Part shown: positions 22,716-33,470 of the stretch, piece after piece
Layout of the letters: each line of letters begins with the position of its first letter
Numbering within the stretch: position 1 is the stretch's first letter
Origin: Isochrysis galbana
Lineage: Eukaryota > Haptophyta > Isochrysidales > Isochrysidaceae
DNA length: 64,000 nucleotides
Reading direction: 5' to 3'
NCBI GenBank assembly: GCA_018136815.1
Contig: CM030939.1
Location: 868,001 to 932,000 of the forward strand
Made by a program: the position numbers and the translations under genes
The notes under the pieces: generated by a model
The model's input: the letters and a program-made list of their open reading frames with translations, nothing else
Told to the model about the DNA's origin: nothing
The model's database searches: none

Positions 22716-22991
22716 GTGGTCTTACTTCATTCACTCGATTTGTGGCAGGGTCGATATCTCGTTAAAATCACGATCCACATGTCTCCCCTTTGGGACGCCT
22801 TGGTGTGTTGCACGCACGCGGCTACCCGCGTGCGGGCCCTCCTGCAGGCCAAGGCCTTAATCAATGTCCAAGACAGCAATGGGATGACCACACTGATGTT
22901 TGCCACCAAGGAGGGCAATCATCGATGCATGTGTGCACTCCTCGAGGCAAGCGTTGCACTGGATCTCACCGATGTGGTTGGACCGCACTGA
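22716..22991 (+). CDS. Ankyrin-repeat fragment
   Basis: The frame holds one clear ankyrin repeat and part of another: ALINVQDSNGMTTLMFATKE followed by GNHRCMCALLEASVALDLTD. Ankyrin repeats are protein-binding modules. Only about 90 residues are open, and the frame stops right after the next repeat begins (VVGPH). It may be an exon of a gene whose other exons I cannot see, or a remnant. Confidence 0.5.
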   Translation: MVLLHSLDLWQGRYLVKITIHMSPLWDALVCCTHAATRVRALLQAKALINVQDSNGMTTLMFATKEGNHRCMCALLEASVALDLTDVVGPH

Positions 22992-23029
22992 TGTTTTCCA
23001 TGTTCTACGAATAATACTCTATGCTGTAA

Positions 23030-23210
23030 GACTGACGAATTGGAGTGGCCCATGGGGCCTGAGGGCAATGAGGAAGGAGGCATGCCGGCGGCAGGCGCGG
23101 CTGAGGAGACGACTTCGGAGACGCTGACGGGCTGAAGCTGAAGCCCGTCAGCAGAGGAAGGCGGGCAAGCGGGCTTGGGCGAGGGCGAGGACGGCGGCGA
23201 GAGCGGCATG
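23030..23210 (-). repeat. Dispersed repeat R2, copy 2
   Basis: Second copy of the 17870-18070 repeat, with a 6-bp internal expansion (GAAGCTGAAGC). The minus strand again reads a Pro/Ser-rich frame. Confidence 0.6.
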
Positions 23211-23339
23211 TTAAGGTCCTCAGTCCCTCAGATAGGGGTTAAGTTAGGGATCAGTAGAAATTATATACCTAAACAGACGGGAGGAATGTGACAAAAAAAG
23301 GAAACCTCGAGTTGCACCCTCTCAGGGGCTGGTGAGGAG

Positions 23340-23660
23340 AGGTGAGACTGTAGGGTATGAGTGTTAGACGAGAACGAGAGCGACGAGAACGAGAGCGACG
23401 GATGACGACTGACGACAGGACGACGGACAAAGACACCCAGGAAAACACTTCGACTCTCGCCCCACGACTTTCTCACATAACTCGACTGAAATCAAACCCA
23501 AACACTCCGACCAGACAACGACGGACAACTATCAAAGGGCGATCTGTCGGCGATCTCGTCTGGAAGGGGAATCGCACCATAACGGAAACGAGGGGCAATC
23601 TTGCTACGCAGGATCCCAAGAGACCTAATATATAAGACGAAAGAAGTGCGACGTGCCTAA
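23340..23660 (-). mobile_element. LTR-like fragment of gypsy family G4
   Basis: Matches 18130-18210 (GAGCGACGGATGACGACTGA) and then 19075-19290 (GGGGAATCGCA ... ACGGAAACGAGGGGCAATC) in the same order, but without the protease region between. It looks like a solo or recombined LTR remnant. No ORF is present. Confidence 0.6.
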
Positions 23661-24200
23661 GACAAGCCTATCGGCAGTTCCGAGATCATTAGGGCAATAC
23701 GACAAATGGCAAAAGGCAAATCCACGGGGGCATTTGCACAAACACTGACGTCATTTGCGGATGAGGCGGTTCTTCTTCCTGGTGCGTGGGCGGGCCTCTT
23801 GGCGGTCTCCCCGCGCCGGGGGCAAACTGCAGCTTCCTGACGGTGCTCCGCGGCGTTTTCCACGCGCGGGGGACGATCTGGGATTCCTGGAAATCGCCCG
23901 CGGCGTGGGACAGAGAAGACAACCAGGCAGTTTCCTGCCACGATACAAGCGGGGAAGACGAGCAGTTATGTGAGGGGGAGATCGTATCTTGAACCATCGA
24001 GATCGAATCTTCCCCATAGCAATGGCAGTCTTCTTGCTCGTGTTGAGCGAGTTGTGGAGACCATGCCGGCCCGGGATACCTTGGGTTGTCGGTGGCAAGC
24101 CTGAGGGGTGCGGCGGAGGCGGGGAAGCCGCTGCATCGGGAGGACCTCGCAAGGCGACTCGAACCTGCAGCAACCCGCACCATCAGGTGGAGTTCGGGCG
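23661..24200. other. Unassigned region
   Basis: No confident gene. A short plus-strand frame (EIIRAIRQMAKGKSTGAF, near 23680) is reminiscent of the 'AIxxMxxGKSPG' pre-RT segment of LINEs but is too short to call. Confidence 0.3.
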
Positions 24201-24204
24201 AATT

Positions 24205-24563
24205 TGCGGTGTAACTCCTACAAGCAGTGCACCCCTAGGGGGCGGACACTTCACACAACAAACAATCCTGGGGGCCTTTACGGCAACCAACCCTTCTTTG
24301 AACAACAACCAAAAGTCGTACGCTAAGGCGGCCGGCCCCAAAGGGAAGCACCCACAGGAAGCACAGAAGGCCCCACCCCAGTCCACCCAACAGCCTCCAC
24401 CGCCCTCGCGCAAGCGAGCGGACCCACAGTCGGAACCAAAGCCGACCCAAACCACCAACACACAATTCGCCTCCCCCCCTCCTCATGATGGTGAGGAAGA
24501 ACCAGATGACACCCCGCCGTTGCCTTCGCCGCACGACCCCCACAGCCGTAGAAGTAAGAGCTG
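24205..24563 (+). mobile_element. LINE N-terminal ORF fragment
   Basis: The frame SAPLGGGHFTQQTILGAF through SRKRADPQSEPKP aligns to the LINE ORF at about 29880-30110 (SAPLGGGHFTQQSILGAF, SRKRADPQSDPKP). It is an internal piece without the 5' hairpin or RT. Confidence 0.75.
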
Positions 24564-25205
24564 AAGCTCAGGGGTGCTTGGAGTGATTCGATGTGGTAAA
24601 GTGTCCTTCCCACCCTTGAACTGGTGAATGCTTGCGGATCTGGCATCGGCCACCACTGAAGAATTTGTGTAGACTGACCATATTGTTCAAGTCCCCACCA
24701 GTTGTGGGAACGTGTGGCCCGCTCGGCAGCCACAAATTCGAAGGAAAGATTTTCATCGAATGCGTCGAGTCCATTCGATGATGTGTTGCACCCTTGAGCG
24801 TCGACGCGCGCGCTGGTGTCCTGGAGATTGCGGTGACCTCTCGGCGGGGGTACCACGTTAGATGAACTTATTGCGGTGACCTCTCGGCGGGGGTACCACG
24901 TTAGATGAACTTATAGCGTCGTATGACATCTTGTTAGCTAGCATTCGTAGCCACATACACCGGACGAGCCATGCGCTTACCGCGCACACCCCCATCGTGG
25001 GGTAGGGGCTCCGTTGCCGTCGAAGGGCTACGGTCCCGCAGCACTAAGGTTATACTAACATAACAATAAAACTCTGACGGTTTCCCAGCTAGGAAATCAA
25101 TATAGCTCAGTGTGGCCTTTTGCAGAAGGGGAGTAGTTTTTCTCTGGTTTGACAGCGCTTTACCTCTAACTAAGCTTACACCAGCCTTTCCCCTCCCAAC
25201 AGATC
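24564..25205. other. Intergenic region with a small tandem duplication
   Basis: No gene recognised. Positions 24828-24870 and 24871-24913 are two identical 43-bp units in tandem, starting TTGCGGTGACCTCTCGGCGG. Near 25040-25080 is a leader-like stretch shared with the 5' flank of phytyltransferase copy A. Confidence 0.6.
25040..25080 (+). promoter_or_regulatory. Leader-like sequence shared by several genes
   Basis: TATACTAACATAACAATAAA followed by ACTCTGACG occurs here, 125 bp before the SURF4-like start. With one base change it also occurs at 13230-13258, about 30 bp before phytyltransferase copy A. Copies B and C carry a diverged version (GGTTAAACTAGAAGAA). It may be a common promoter or 5' UTR, or simply a repeat. 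Confidence 0.35.
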
Positions 25206-25206
25206 G

Positions 25207-28200
25207 ATGTGGCACGGCGGCGCGCGCTCTTTGCCCATGTGCCCACGTCTGCTGCTGGCTGCAGCACTGCTGAGCTGGCTCGCTGCTCTATGTGCGGCGG
25301 CGGGCGCACCCGCAAAGTCAATCTCAGCCGACAAGGTGACCGCCGAGCAGCGCACACGCAGTAGGGAGCAGCCGGCAGCGCAGCCAGAGTCAGATGGCGA
25401 GGATGTACAGAGCGACCCCATGTGCCTCGAGTGGGCCCACGAGGGAGAATGCATCCGCAACCCGCAGTACATGTTCGCCAGTTGTGCTACTGCCTGCGCC
25501 CACCTCGCATACGTCGACCTCGATGACGGCTGTCCGGGCTGGGCCTCGATGGGAGAGTGTGAGAAGAACCCTGACTTTATGCTTGAGCAGTGCAACTCGT
25601 CCTGCGTCACGCACGCACGCAGACTACTGTCTACGCCGAGTACGATGAACCAGAACGACCATACTCTCGAAGAGCTCTTGGCGGAATTCCCTCACGCGCG
25701 TGAATTTCAGGTGCCTTCCCGTTCCCTTGCACGCCGACCACTCTTCTGATCTGACCGTGTGCGCTCTCGTCCCCATTGAGCAGCGCATCATCCTCTTCAT
25801 GCCGGTGTTCATATGGGATGTTGTGCGTGCTGTGTAGGCAAACGTTACCACAAAGTTATTGACGAGGCATGCGAGCGTGCTGAGGCAGCTTGGGCGCGGC
25901 TGGGCGCTCGCGGCGCTAGGATGCACCGTCTCCTTGGCTTTTTGCATGCAAAGATCTCAGCTTCGCAGGTGAGTGCATACCAGAGGGGACGTGCCCATGC
26001 CTGTGGAGGTGCACACTCCCGGCTCAGGACTTTTCCTGGTATGCCAATTTTTTTCTCATAGGCAGCAACCTCGCTGTGATCATTGTGTGGCATCCCATTC
26101 CCAGCGGGGTACGTGGGCTGCGTCCGTGAATTGCAGCTTGCTATGCCGCAGCATTTCCCCAAATCTTCGCAATGCGCAGCGGGAGACATCGGCCTTAGAA
26201 ACCCTCCCATCGCCATTCTCTTGCCCCACTGGCCTCCTCGTGCGAATGTCCTCGATCATGACATTTCCTCGCTTCAAGTTCATGCGAGGAGAAGCATATT
26301 GGCATCAGCGGCGCCCATCGTTATTTGCTCCATCACTCCGATCTCATCATTCGTTGGCGATTTTTTGTTGTAGGTGGGCCGCATTCTCATCACCATGTAC
26401 TTCTTCAATGAAGCGTTCACTGTCATTCAGACTTCACCTTATCTCGCCTCTTTGCTCGGGGATCATCTTTCTGACGGCGTATGGCAGGTACGCTGCCTCT
26501 CACATGAAAAGGCATCTAGGCAAGAGTCGGGTGTTGTGCAGAACATTATGCTTTTGATAGAATGCGAGGAAGGCCGCCTGCCCTCAACGCTTGCGATCAT
26601 CCACAGCATGTTGGCAGCCAACAAACTCTTCTGAGGGGGTGGCAATACGTGAGTGTCCACCCAGTGCATTCACTGCACACCCGGTGCATTCACTGCGCCT
26701 CTTCTTGAGCTCTACCTGACGGTGTGGTTGCGGGAGCATGTTGCTTGGGTGGACGCATCCAACCTGGCAGGCGGTGTGGCGGCCGGGGCACTATTGGCGG
26801 AAATCGTGGAAGTGCCAGCCGCATGCGTCATGCTTTTTGACATAGCCGTCGATGCCTACGTCATATTGCATAAAGTGCTTTTCCAGTACGCTTACCCCGG
26901 GCATCCATCTGGGGCGGACTCCAACTAAGTCCGAATGTGGACCGGTGACTCCGTTGTTTTCCCATGGATTCAAGCTCTCATCTACCGCTTTGCAGCTCCC
27001 CAACACCAACACCAACACCATCACATCTCGCCCTCTTGTCTACTGGGTCTCACACTGTGGGGTACCACCGCTCTCGAACAGGTGGGTTTTGGGCCGCGGC
27101 CTGTACTTTAACGAGCTGATGGCCAAGAAGCTCTCGCTGCTCGGATGTGTTGGAATGCTCATCGCCATCATAGTTCAGGTTAGTGTGAGCTCCTCCCGCG
27201 CACTCTGCTTGCATCACCATCGCCCAACAAGCTGTGCCTCAAATATGATGCCCTTCTTGCCCTTCCCCTCCATACCCGCTTGTGATGGCGCCGCTTTCGA
27301 TGCGAGCACCAAGGCTTGTCCTGATCTGTCCTGATCCCTGCCCTCTCCGTCAGTCCTAGTTGAGCTCCTCCCGGAAATCGTTTCCTGGCCTACTACATGC
27401 GTCCGACAAGGTGGTCGCCACCGACACTGCCACGACACGCCTCTCGATTGTGCTGCTGGGGGGCCGTTTGTGCATTGCTTTCCTGTTTTGTTACGTTGGC
27501 CTTTCCGAATTACATCGGCTGCTCTTTCAGCCTTTCACCCCATACTTGCCAGGAGACGGCCATGACGTCATTTGGCCCAAGGTGAGCGCACAGCGCTACA
27601 CGCGCATTGGACGACACATAGCTCTCCGCCATGGACAATTAAATGTGTCCAACGGCGATGCCATAGCGCTGTGCTGCATAGCTCGAGGTTTCGCGTTGTC
27701 CGTTCAATCTTGTGGCTCATGCCGTCGCCATCCTACCCCACCCACGTATTGTGCACTCTCTCTGCTGGTGCGGATAAGGCCGTGGAGCTGTTGTTGGCAA
27801 TGCCATTCACATTCGGCTTTCGGATGGACACTGTCACGAAGCTCCTTGCCGTTTCGCTCGTCACGGAGGCAAGCAGGCTGGAACCCTAGCGGAATGCATG
27901 CGAGTTCCTTGCGTCCACTTTGGCGCCCTAGTCGCACACGCGGCCACGCTTGCCCTCTAACATGGACGACTCGGGAGCGCTCACAACGCCACCCTGTTTT
28001 GGTCAATGCAAGGCCTTCTATGCATGGTCGTGGTGGCGGCTGCAAGGGGATGCAAACGTCTTCTCGCAGGTGAGCAATCAGCCAAGTGCACATTGGCGGA
28101 CTCTTCAACTCATGTATTTCTTGTTGATCTCTATGGCCTGGAGATCTGCTTGGATCTCCAACTTGCACACTAGCTTGATACTTCCTCGTATGTTCCCTTC

Positions 28201-28370
28201 CTAAGTCTACGCAACGGGCTCCCTTACCGATTCCTCCACAGAAGCGTCGCGCCTTGCACTATCGCGAGCACTTCATGACCAACATGGCGACAGCGGGCGG
28301 GCTGCTATTGCTCGTCAAGCTTGGCGGCGGCCGGTACACCGTAGACGAACTAGTAAAAAAGCAAGATTGA
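25207..28370 (+). CDS. ShK-domain and SURF4-like ER cargo receptor (multi-exon)
   Basis: SURF4/Erv29 proteins are polytopic ER receptors that load soluble cargo into COPII vesicles. Exon 1 (25207-25710) encodes a signal peptide (about 1-31) and two ShK-like Cys motifs (about 70-98, CLEWAHEGECIRNPQYM; 106-133, CPGWASMGECEKNPDFM). Later exons, best seen at 26374-26487, about 27080-27180, about 27410-27582, about 27775-27868 and about 28243-28370, encode hydrophobic segments matching SURF4 in order. Examples are GRILITMYFFNEAF, RLSIVLLGGRLCIAFLF, and HYREHFMTNMATAGGLLLLV, which resembles SURF4 'FFQTMSVIGGLLLVV'. The C-terminus KKQD fits a KKXX ER-retrieval signal. Exon 2 (about 25784-25968) reads a membrane helix (RIILFMPVFIWDVV) in one frame and the rest in another, so a small indel or error is likely near 25830. 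Some middle exon borders are approximate. Confidence 0.7.
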
Positions 28371-29040
28371 TGGTTACTCCTTTCATAAAGGTAGCTCGTC
28401 ACAAGCAAGATATTCAATCCCTTCGGATGGCTTTTCATCGTCTTTGAACTCAAGTTTTGCTTCCCTTCTCTCAGTGAATTGTGGCCATTTCCGATCATCC
28501 GAAGCGCAATTTATACTCAAACGTGATGCAGGATCCGAAGCGCAAAACATTAGGGCACCTATGTTGCCTGGGCGGCATTGAACACATGTGATCGAGAGGG
28601 CAAGAGGATGGATAGAAAACGAAAGATTGGCAATGGAGATGGTAAGGTTGGCAGTGGAGATGGTTGAAGCCATGCAACTATCATTGTGAGCGAATGGCGT
28701 CGTGGTGCTACCCCCCGCTTTTCAGGTTGTCGTGTTCGAGGGGAATGATGCATATGCTCCCTTCTTTTCACGCAGAGCTTCCTCACTATTGGCGAGGCGT
28801 GATGAAGGGGGGTTTGGAGGCAGCCATTTTCAATGGGGAGTGGGGTTTGGGGAGGGACGCTCAATAACCGGTGACCTCGTGTCTCCCCATCCAATCACCG
28901 TGACACCTTCCATGGACCCCCTCTACTCCCCCTCCAACCGCAGAGCAAGCAAGCTAGAAAGTAGGACTTTCATGGTCTAAGTCCCTGTTTTAAATATATT
29001 GGTAGTACAATTGCGACCACTTCGGTCAACTTTATAGTTG
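28371..29040. other. Intergenic, no gene recognised
   Basis: Includes the probable 3' UTR of the SURF4-like gene. No ORF longer than about 110 codons is credible. There is no repeat match elsewhere in the window that I could see. Confidence 0.4.
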
Positions 29041-29046
29041 GTCGCG

Positions 29047-29163
29047 ATGGAGCGCACCGGCGCGCCTCTCCTCTACTTCGGGCTCCCCGCAGAGGGCGGC
29101 CCCCCAGTCCCCATGGACCTGTCGCAGTCGAAGCGACCGCGTCCGCCGTCAAAGGCCGAGCAG
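29047..29163 (+). CDS. Possible first exon, or head of a second LINE family
   Basis: ATG 29047 opens MERTGAPLLYFGLPAEGG and continues to SKAEQ, followed by a GTGAGT donor at 29164. The MER start, and an inverted pair just upstream (GCGACCA ... TGGTCGC), recall the LINE heads at 22276 and 29565. The donor suggests a host exon instead. I cannot decide between them. Confidence 0.35.
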
Positions 29164-29542
29164 GTGAGTGCGACTCCGGTCGCACCCCTGTCGAGTCGAG
29201 CGTAGCCGGAGGGCTCTGAGCCACTCCGTCGCGAGCGGCACCGGCGGCTAGCGCGGCGCTTTGGCCCTCCTCCCCGCCGGGAGTCGGGGTGAATGAAATT
29301 CTGGATTGGGTCGGGCAACCCCATTTGGGTGTCTGGGCTGGGGACGAACGGCGAACGAGGGGCGGTGGCGGTGGGGCGGCGAGGCGCTCCTAGTGGCCCT
29401 AGTGTGTTGGGTTGTAAGAGATGGTTAGACGTACAAAGAACTCTCTTCCCTCAGGGAGGGAGCCTAGGCTGCTAGAGTGCAGCGACGTAGCGAACAATAG
29501 GCTACACCGACTCATTATGTTATTTTATTTTTAACAAATTAC
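29164..29542. other. Intergenic, no gene recognised
   Basis: GC-rich stretch with an A/T-rich end (about 29510-29540) that precedes the LINE head. Confidence 0.4.
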
Positions 29543-30490
29543 AACTATTGTTATAGTTTTAGCGATGGAGCGCGCGCCGACCGCTCCCACCTCCCAGCCC
29601 CCCGCCGCCACGACGCCCCACCGGGGCCGCCCCAAGCCGCCGGAGCCGAAGCGCTCGCAGGCTGCCCCTCTCACAGACAGCGACGTCGACATGATCCTCC
29701 CGCCCTCACCTCCCCAACACCACCAGAAGCAGGGAACAGGCAGAGTCCTGTTCCCTGCAGACCAACAGGGTCAGCCTCTGACCCTGCCGCCTGCCACTGC
29801 CGCCTTGCCACCCCAACAAGGACTCCCCATGGTGGGTGGCAGCACTGCTGCCACCCCCATGGAGGCAACTCCTACCACCAGTGCACCCCTCGGGGGCGGG
29901 CACTTCACACAACAATCAATATTGGGGGCCTTTTCGGCCTCCTACCCCTCAATCAAAGAACATCACTCAGAAATCGTACGCAGAAGCGGCTGGACCCATG
30001 GCACAGCAGCCAGCACAGACGCAGCTAGATCCTCCTCAATCCACCCAACAACCCACGCTACCCTCGCGCAAGCGAGCGGACCCGCAGTCGGACCCAAAAC
30101 CGAATCCACCCATAGCAACACAATTTGCCTCTCCCCCTCATGATCAAGATGAGGAGGAAGAACCGGAGGACACTCCGTTCTACATTCAGCTAGCGCAGCT
30201 AGCAGATGACAAGAAGGACATCAAGCGCGAGGACATGGCAACTTACATGAAGTTCCTTCTTTCCAAGCTAGGCCGGATGGCATACCGATGGAATTCTACC
30301 AGAACTTCGAGAAGCTTGTAGCACCGCACCTGACGGAGATGTTTCAGGAGGCATACCGGATAGGGGCTCTACCGGAGGACACATGCTCGGGAGACATAAC
30401 GCTGCTCTATAAGAACGGGGACGCAAGGGACCCGAGAAATTACAGACCCATTACTTTGCTCCAAACGGATTACAAGATTCTCGCCAAAGG
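29543..30490 (+). mobile_element. LINE 5' part: hairpin, ORF N-terminus, start of RT
   Basis: The hairpin AACTAT TGTT ATAGTT (29543-29558) precedes ATG 29565. The Pro/Gln/Thr-rich N-terminal ORF (MERAPTAPT ... ) runs to about 30320. An overlapping frame (30288 on) continues with the pre-RT region MEFYQNFEKLVAPHLTEMF and RNYRPITLLQTDYKILAK, conserved RT blocks of L1-like LINEs. The copy is internally deleted relative to the 45-48 kb copy, since no endonuclease is seen. RT breaks off at 30490 and resumes at 33908 after a 3.4-kb insert. Confidence 0.8.
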
Positions 30491-30580
30491 CGCCTTGCCT
30501 TCATTCGGTGCCAGTTTTTTTTGTTGTAAAACGTTTCGATTGTTGAATCCCGGCTACCGCTACCGCCCCCCCCTCCTCGC

Positions 30581-30680
30581 AGCCGGGCCCCTCCTCGAAG
30601 CAGCGGGCCTCCTCTCAGCCGGGCCCCTCCTCGAAGCAGCGGGCCTCCTCTCAGCCGGGCCCCTCCTCGAAGCAGCGGAC
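30581..30680 (+). repeat. 36-bp tandem repeat, 2.7 copies
   Basis: The unit starts AGCCGGGCCCCTCCTCGAAG at 30581, 30617 and 30653. It lies near the left end of the virus-like insert. Confidence 0.85.
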
Positions 30681-30840
30681 CGCTCGGCGGGCGGGCTGCA
30701 CGAGCGTGCGCCGCCATTCCCCAGAAAGCTGTTTGGTTCCCCGCCCTCCCTCCTCGCGCGGAACGTTGTCAGATTGGGAGGAGGTCCCCTACGTGGTGTT
30801 CTTTTTGTTGTAAACGCCCACTTGCCACTTGTACATGGGA

Positions 30841-31518
30841 TTATTGAAATCTGACCACTTTCCGCGGGAGGGTAGGGGGGGGGGGGGTCAACAACTTTAT
30901 GGGGTCGATGCACCACTTGGGGAGGAGGGCTGCGCGAGCGTAGGACTTGATGCTGTTAAGAGATGTGTCGTGCTCGGGCAGCGTGAGCGCGCACCTCCCG
31001 TCCACGATTGTGCCAAAGTGCTGGCACATGTTGGCGTCCGCGTCGACCGTGCACATGCCGTTCTTGAACTCGGCGCTCTCCAATATCGAAAGCACCGCAG
31101 CGCGCGCCTCATTGGTGGCCGAACAGGCACTCAACGAGGCGTCGTCCGTCTGGCAGGGTATGTCGCCAACGCACTCGCACGTTTCGGTGGCGCTGTTCCA
31201 TTGAACCGGCTCGAACGGGAGCGTCTGGGCGATGATGGCGCACAACAACGAGCCCGCTAAATTGCAGCTTCCGTCAGCGTTCATCTCGCCGTTCATCATC
31301 CGGCACACGCTGGGAAAGGGCATCGCGCACTCGGTGCCGTCGCTGCGTAGCTCGCCCCCGTGCATCATGCACGCGACCTGCGGCTCGGTGAGGTCCAGCG
31401 CACACTCGTCACCGCGAAGCGTGAGCGGTGACTCGCACCGCCCGACGCCGTTCGCTTTGACGGCGCCGACTCGGAGCGGGCCAATGGCAAAGTTAGGGAG
31501 TTTTTCCCAGAATGGCAT
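30841..31518 (-). CDS. Cysteine-rich ORF in the virus-like insert
   Basis: A 225-residue frame with about 17 Cys, for example GRCESPLTLRGDECALDL and CMMHGGELRSDGTECAMPF. It ends in KVVRFQ, the tail being encoded by the motif that recurs through the insert. The internal spacing suggests repeated 35-45-residue Cys modules. There is no signal peptide in this reading. The family is not recognised. It is described here only as part of a fossil. Confidence 0.5.
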   Translation of the reverse strand: MPFWEKLPNFAIGPLRVGAVKANGVGRCESPLTLRGDECALDLTEPQVACMMHGGELRSDGTECAMPFPSVCRMMNGEMNADGSCNLAGSLLCAIIAQTLPFEPVQWNSATETCECVGDIPCQTDDASLSACSATNEARAAVLSILESAEFKNGMCTVDADANMCQHFGTIVDGRCALTLPEHDTSLNSIKSYARAALLPKWCIDPIKLLTPPPPTLPRKVVRFQ

Positions 31519-32073
31519 GTCGGGGTGTCTCGCGGGTTACGTCTGCTAGGTACAAAAAAAAAAGGGAGGGGGGGAGGCGAGCAGCCACCCTCGGCCACTT
31601 TTTCTTGAGGGAGAAGCGGGGTGCGCGGATGCGCGGTTCTAAACAAGATCGGGGTGCGCGGTTTGTGCGCCACCCCAAATCTGACAACTTTCCGCGGGCG
31701 CCCCACCCTTCGGCTAATGTTTCCAACCATCGAGAAGAAAGTCCCATCCACCCAGGCCATCAAAAGCGCAATGTCATGGTGGACGTCGCGCGGCTTCTTC
31801 AGACCCGTCTCATAAGGGAAGCGGCTACGAGGCGGCGCGGTCCGGCAGGGGCCTCTCTCTCCGCGCGCCCGATCCCTTCGTCACAGACTGGCAACCATGT
31901 GCACCACCGCTTTCTCACCGAGCCAAGGATGTCTCAAACGAAGGGAGGAGGCCTCAAGCCGACGATGATCCAGTCTCCCTTCCCTTCCGGGTTCTTCCCC
32001 TCTGATCGCTTGAGTAGCTGCAACTTTTTTTGATCCATGTAGATCAGAGAAGCGACTCGTTCACAAAAAACAC

Positions 32074-32694
32074 ATGCATAACCAACTCGTCGCACAAAGA
32101 GTCCTTGCACCACATAAAACCGCGAAACAAGAGGTAATTGAAAATCAGGATCTCTTCAAGAAGATATATGAGCATTATAAAGAAGCAAGGCGTGAGTATA
32201 ATAAAAAAGAAGGTTATTCTGCCTTTATTTACAAGAAAAAGAAAAACTTGCATGAATATATGATGAGGATGTCTAAGTTAGATAAGTATGAGGTGTTTAA
32301 TACGCCTGTGAGAACCGTCAAGTTTGGGCACATCGTATTTGCACTCAACACTTTATATAATCACACCATACAACCACATGAAAGAAAAGATCAGGTAATT
32401 GACGAAATATGTCACGTGAATGCTGAAAACATGGAAAACGTTATAAAGTACAATGGTCACTTCTTAACTGCAATATTCTTCTACCATTTTGCAAGTGGAA
32501 TCACGGTAAACAGTACATTTGGCGAAATCATGATTGCATTCGGAACCGTGATTCAAAATCGTAAACCCATACCTTGTGTTCTGCATGACTCAGTTATACT
32601 GCGTATAAAGGAATATAATAAAGGATCTTATAGAGATCTAGGTTTACCAGACCAGTTTCAACTCTTGCACCCATTAATCTGGACCAAGTTGTAG
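32074..32694 (+). CDS. A/T-rich ORF of unknown family in the virus-like insert
   Basis: A 206-residue frame, rich in Lys, Glu, Tyr and Ile (EARREYNKKEGYSAFIYKKK). Its base composition is far more A/T-rich than its neighbours, suggesting a foreign source such as an A/T-rich virus. It looks globular and mostly helical, with no transmembrane segment, zinc motif or recognisable catalytic motif. An upstream start at 32074 (MHNQLVAQRVLAPHKTAKQE) is reasonable. Confidence 0.6.
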   Translation: MHNQLVAQRVLAPHKTAKQEVIENQDLFKKIYEHYKEARREYNKKEGYSAFIYKKKKNLHEYMMRMSKLDKYEVFNTPVRTVKFGHIVFALNTLYNHTIQPHERKDQVIDEICHVNAENMENVIKYNGHFLTAIFFYHFASGITVNSTFGEIMIAFGTVIQNRKPIPCVLHDSVILRIKEYNKGSYRDLGLPDQFQLLHPLIWTKL

Positions 32695-33095
32695 TAAAGA
32701 TTGAGATGTTTCCAATCCCATCCACCCAGGCCATCAAAAGCGCAATGTCCCCCTCGCGCGGAAGGTTGTCAGATTAGCTCTCCTCTCAGACTGGACGGAG
32801 GTCCCCTACGTGGTGTTCTTTTTGTTGTAAACGCCCACTCACTTGTACATGGGATTGAAATCTGACAACGTCCCGCGTAGAGGGGTAGGGGGGGAAAACA
32901 ACAACTTCCTGGGGTCGATGCACCACTTGGGGAGGAGGGCTGCCCCCAAACTATGGGTTTTTTTTAATGGACGAAATCTGACACATTTCCGCGTGAGGGG
33001 GTAGGGGGGGAAACCAACAACTTTCTTGAGGCGGTGCACGACTTGGCGGGGTAGGCTGCTCGGTCGGCGGGGAAAGTTTCCTCAGGTTGCATGCG

Positions 33096-33470
33096 CTACT
33101 CCCCCCGCGACGACACTCGACACAGCAACCCGTGACAGAGTGCTACAACCACCGCCGTGTGAGCAATCATGTGAGCGGTGTACGAGAGGGTCTGGGCGCC
33201 CGCTGACCACGCGCCCCAACTCAACAAGAAGAAGACGGTAGGTGCGCGCACGTCCAACCCGAGACAAAGCGCGGCGTAGGCGACGACTGCGCACGCCACC
33301 GATACGTCAATCCATAGAAGAGAGCTGTTTCCGAAGAGAATGCGCTGAGTGCGGAAGAGGAGCGACACGATGCCTGCTAGCGCGATCAAGACATTGCGAG
33401 CCCAAAGGCCTTGCGCGAAGATCAGCGCAGACGTCACGATGCAGAACGCCTCGAACCACACCGGCACCAT
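33096..33470 (-). CDS. Small multi-pass membrane ORF in the virus-like insert
   Basis: A 124-residue frame with four or five hydrophobic segments (FEAFCIVTSALIFAQGLW, NVLIALAGIVSLLF, VSVACAVVAYAALCLGL, VFFLLSWGAWSAGA, MIAHTAVVVALCHGLLC). The family is not recognised. Composition and helix spacing favour a real coding origin. Confidence 0.5.
   Translation of the reverse strand: MVPVWFEAFCIVTSALIFAQGLWARNVLIALAGIVSLLFRTQRILFGNSSLLWIDVSVACAVVAYAALCLGLDVRAPTVFFLLSWGAWSAGAQTLSYTAHMIAHTAVVVALCHGLLCRVSSRGE

Noticed and set aside
23677-23740. LINE pre-RT fragment (AIRQMAKGKSTG)
   Set aside because: The resemblance is limited to about 12 residues, and the following sequence does not continue the RT.
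33096-33470. Ceramidase-like or other enzyme call for the membrane ORF
   Set aside because: Some His residues lie near a helix, but no family signature is visible, so it is left as unknown.
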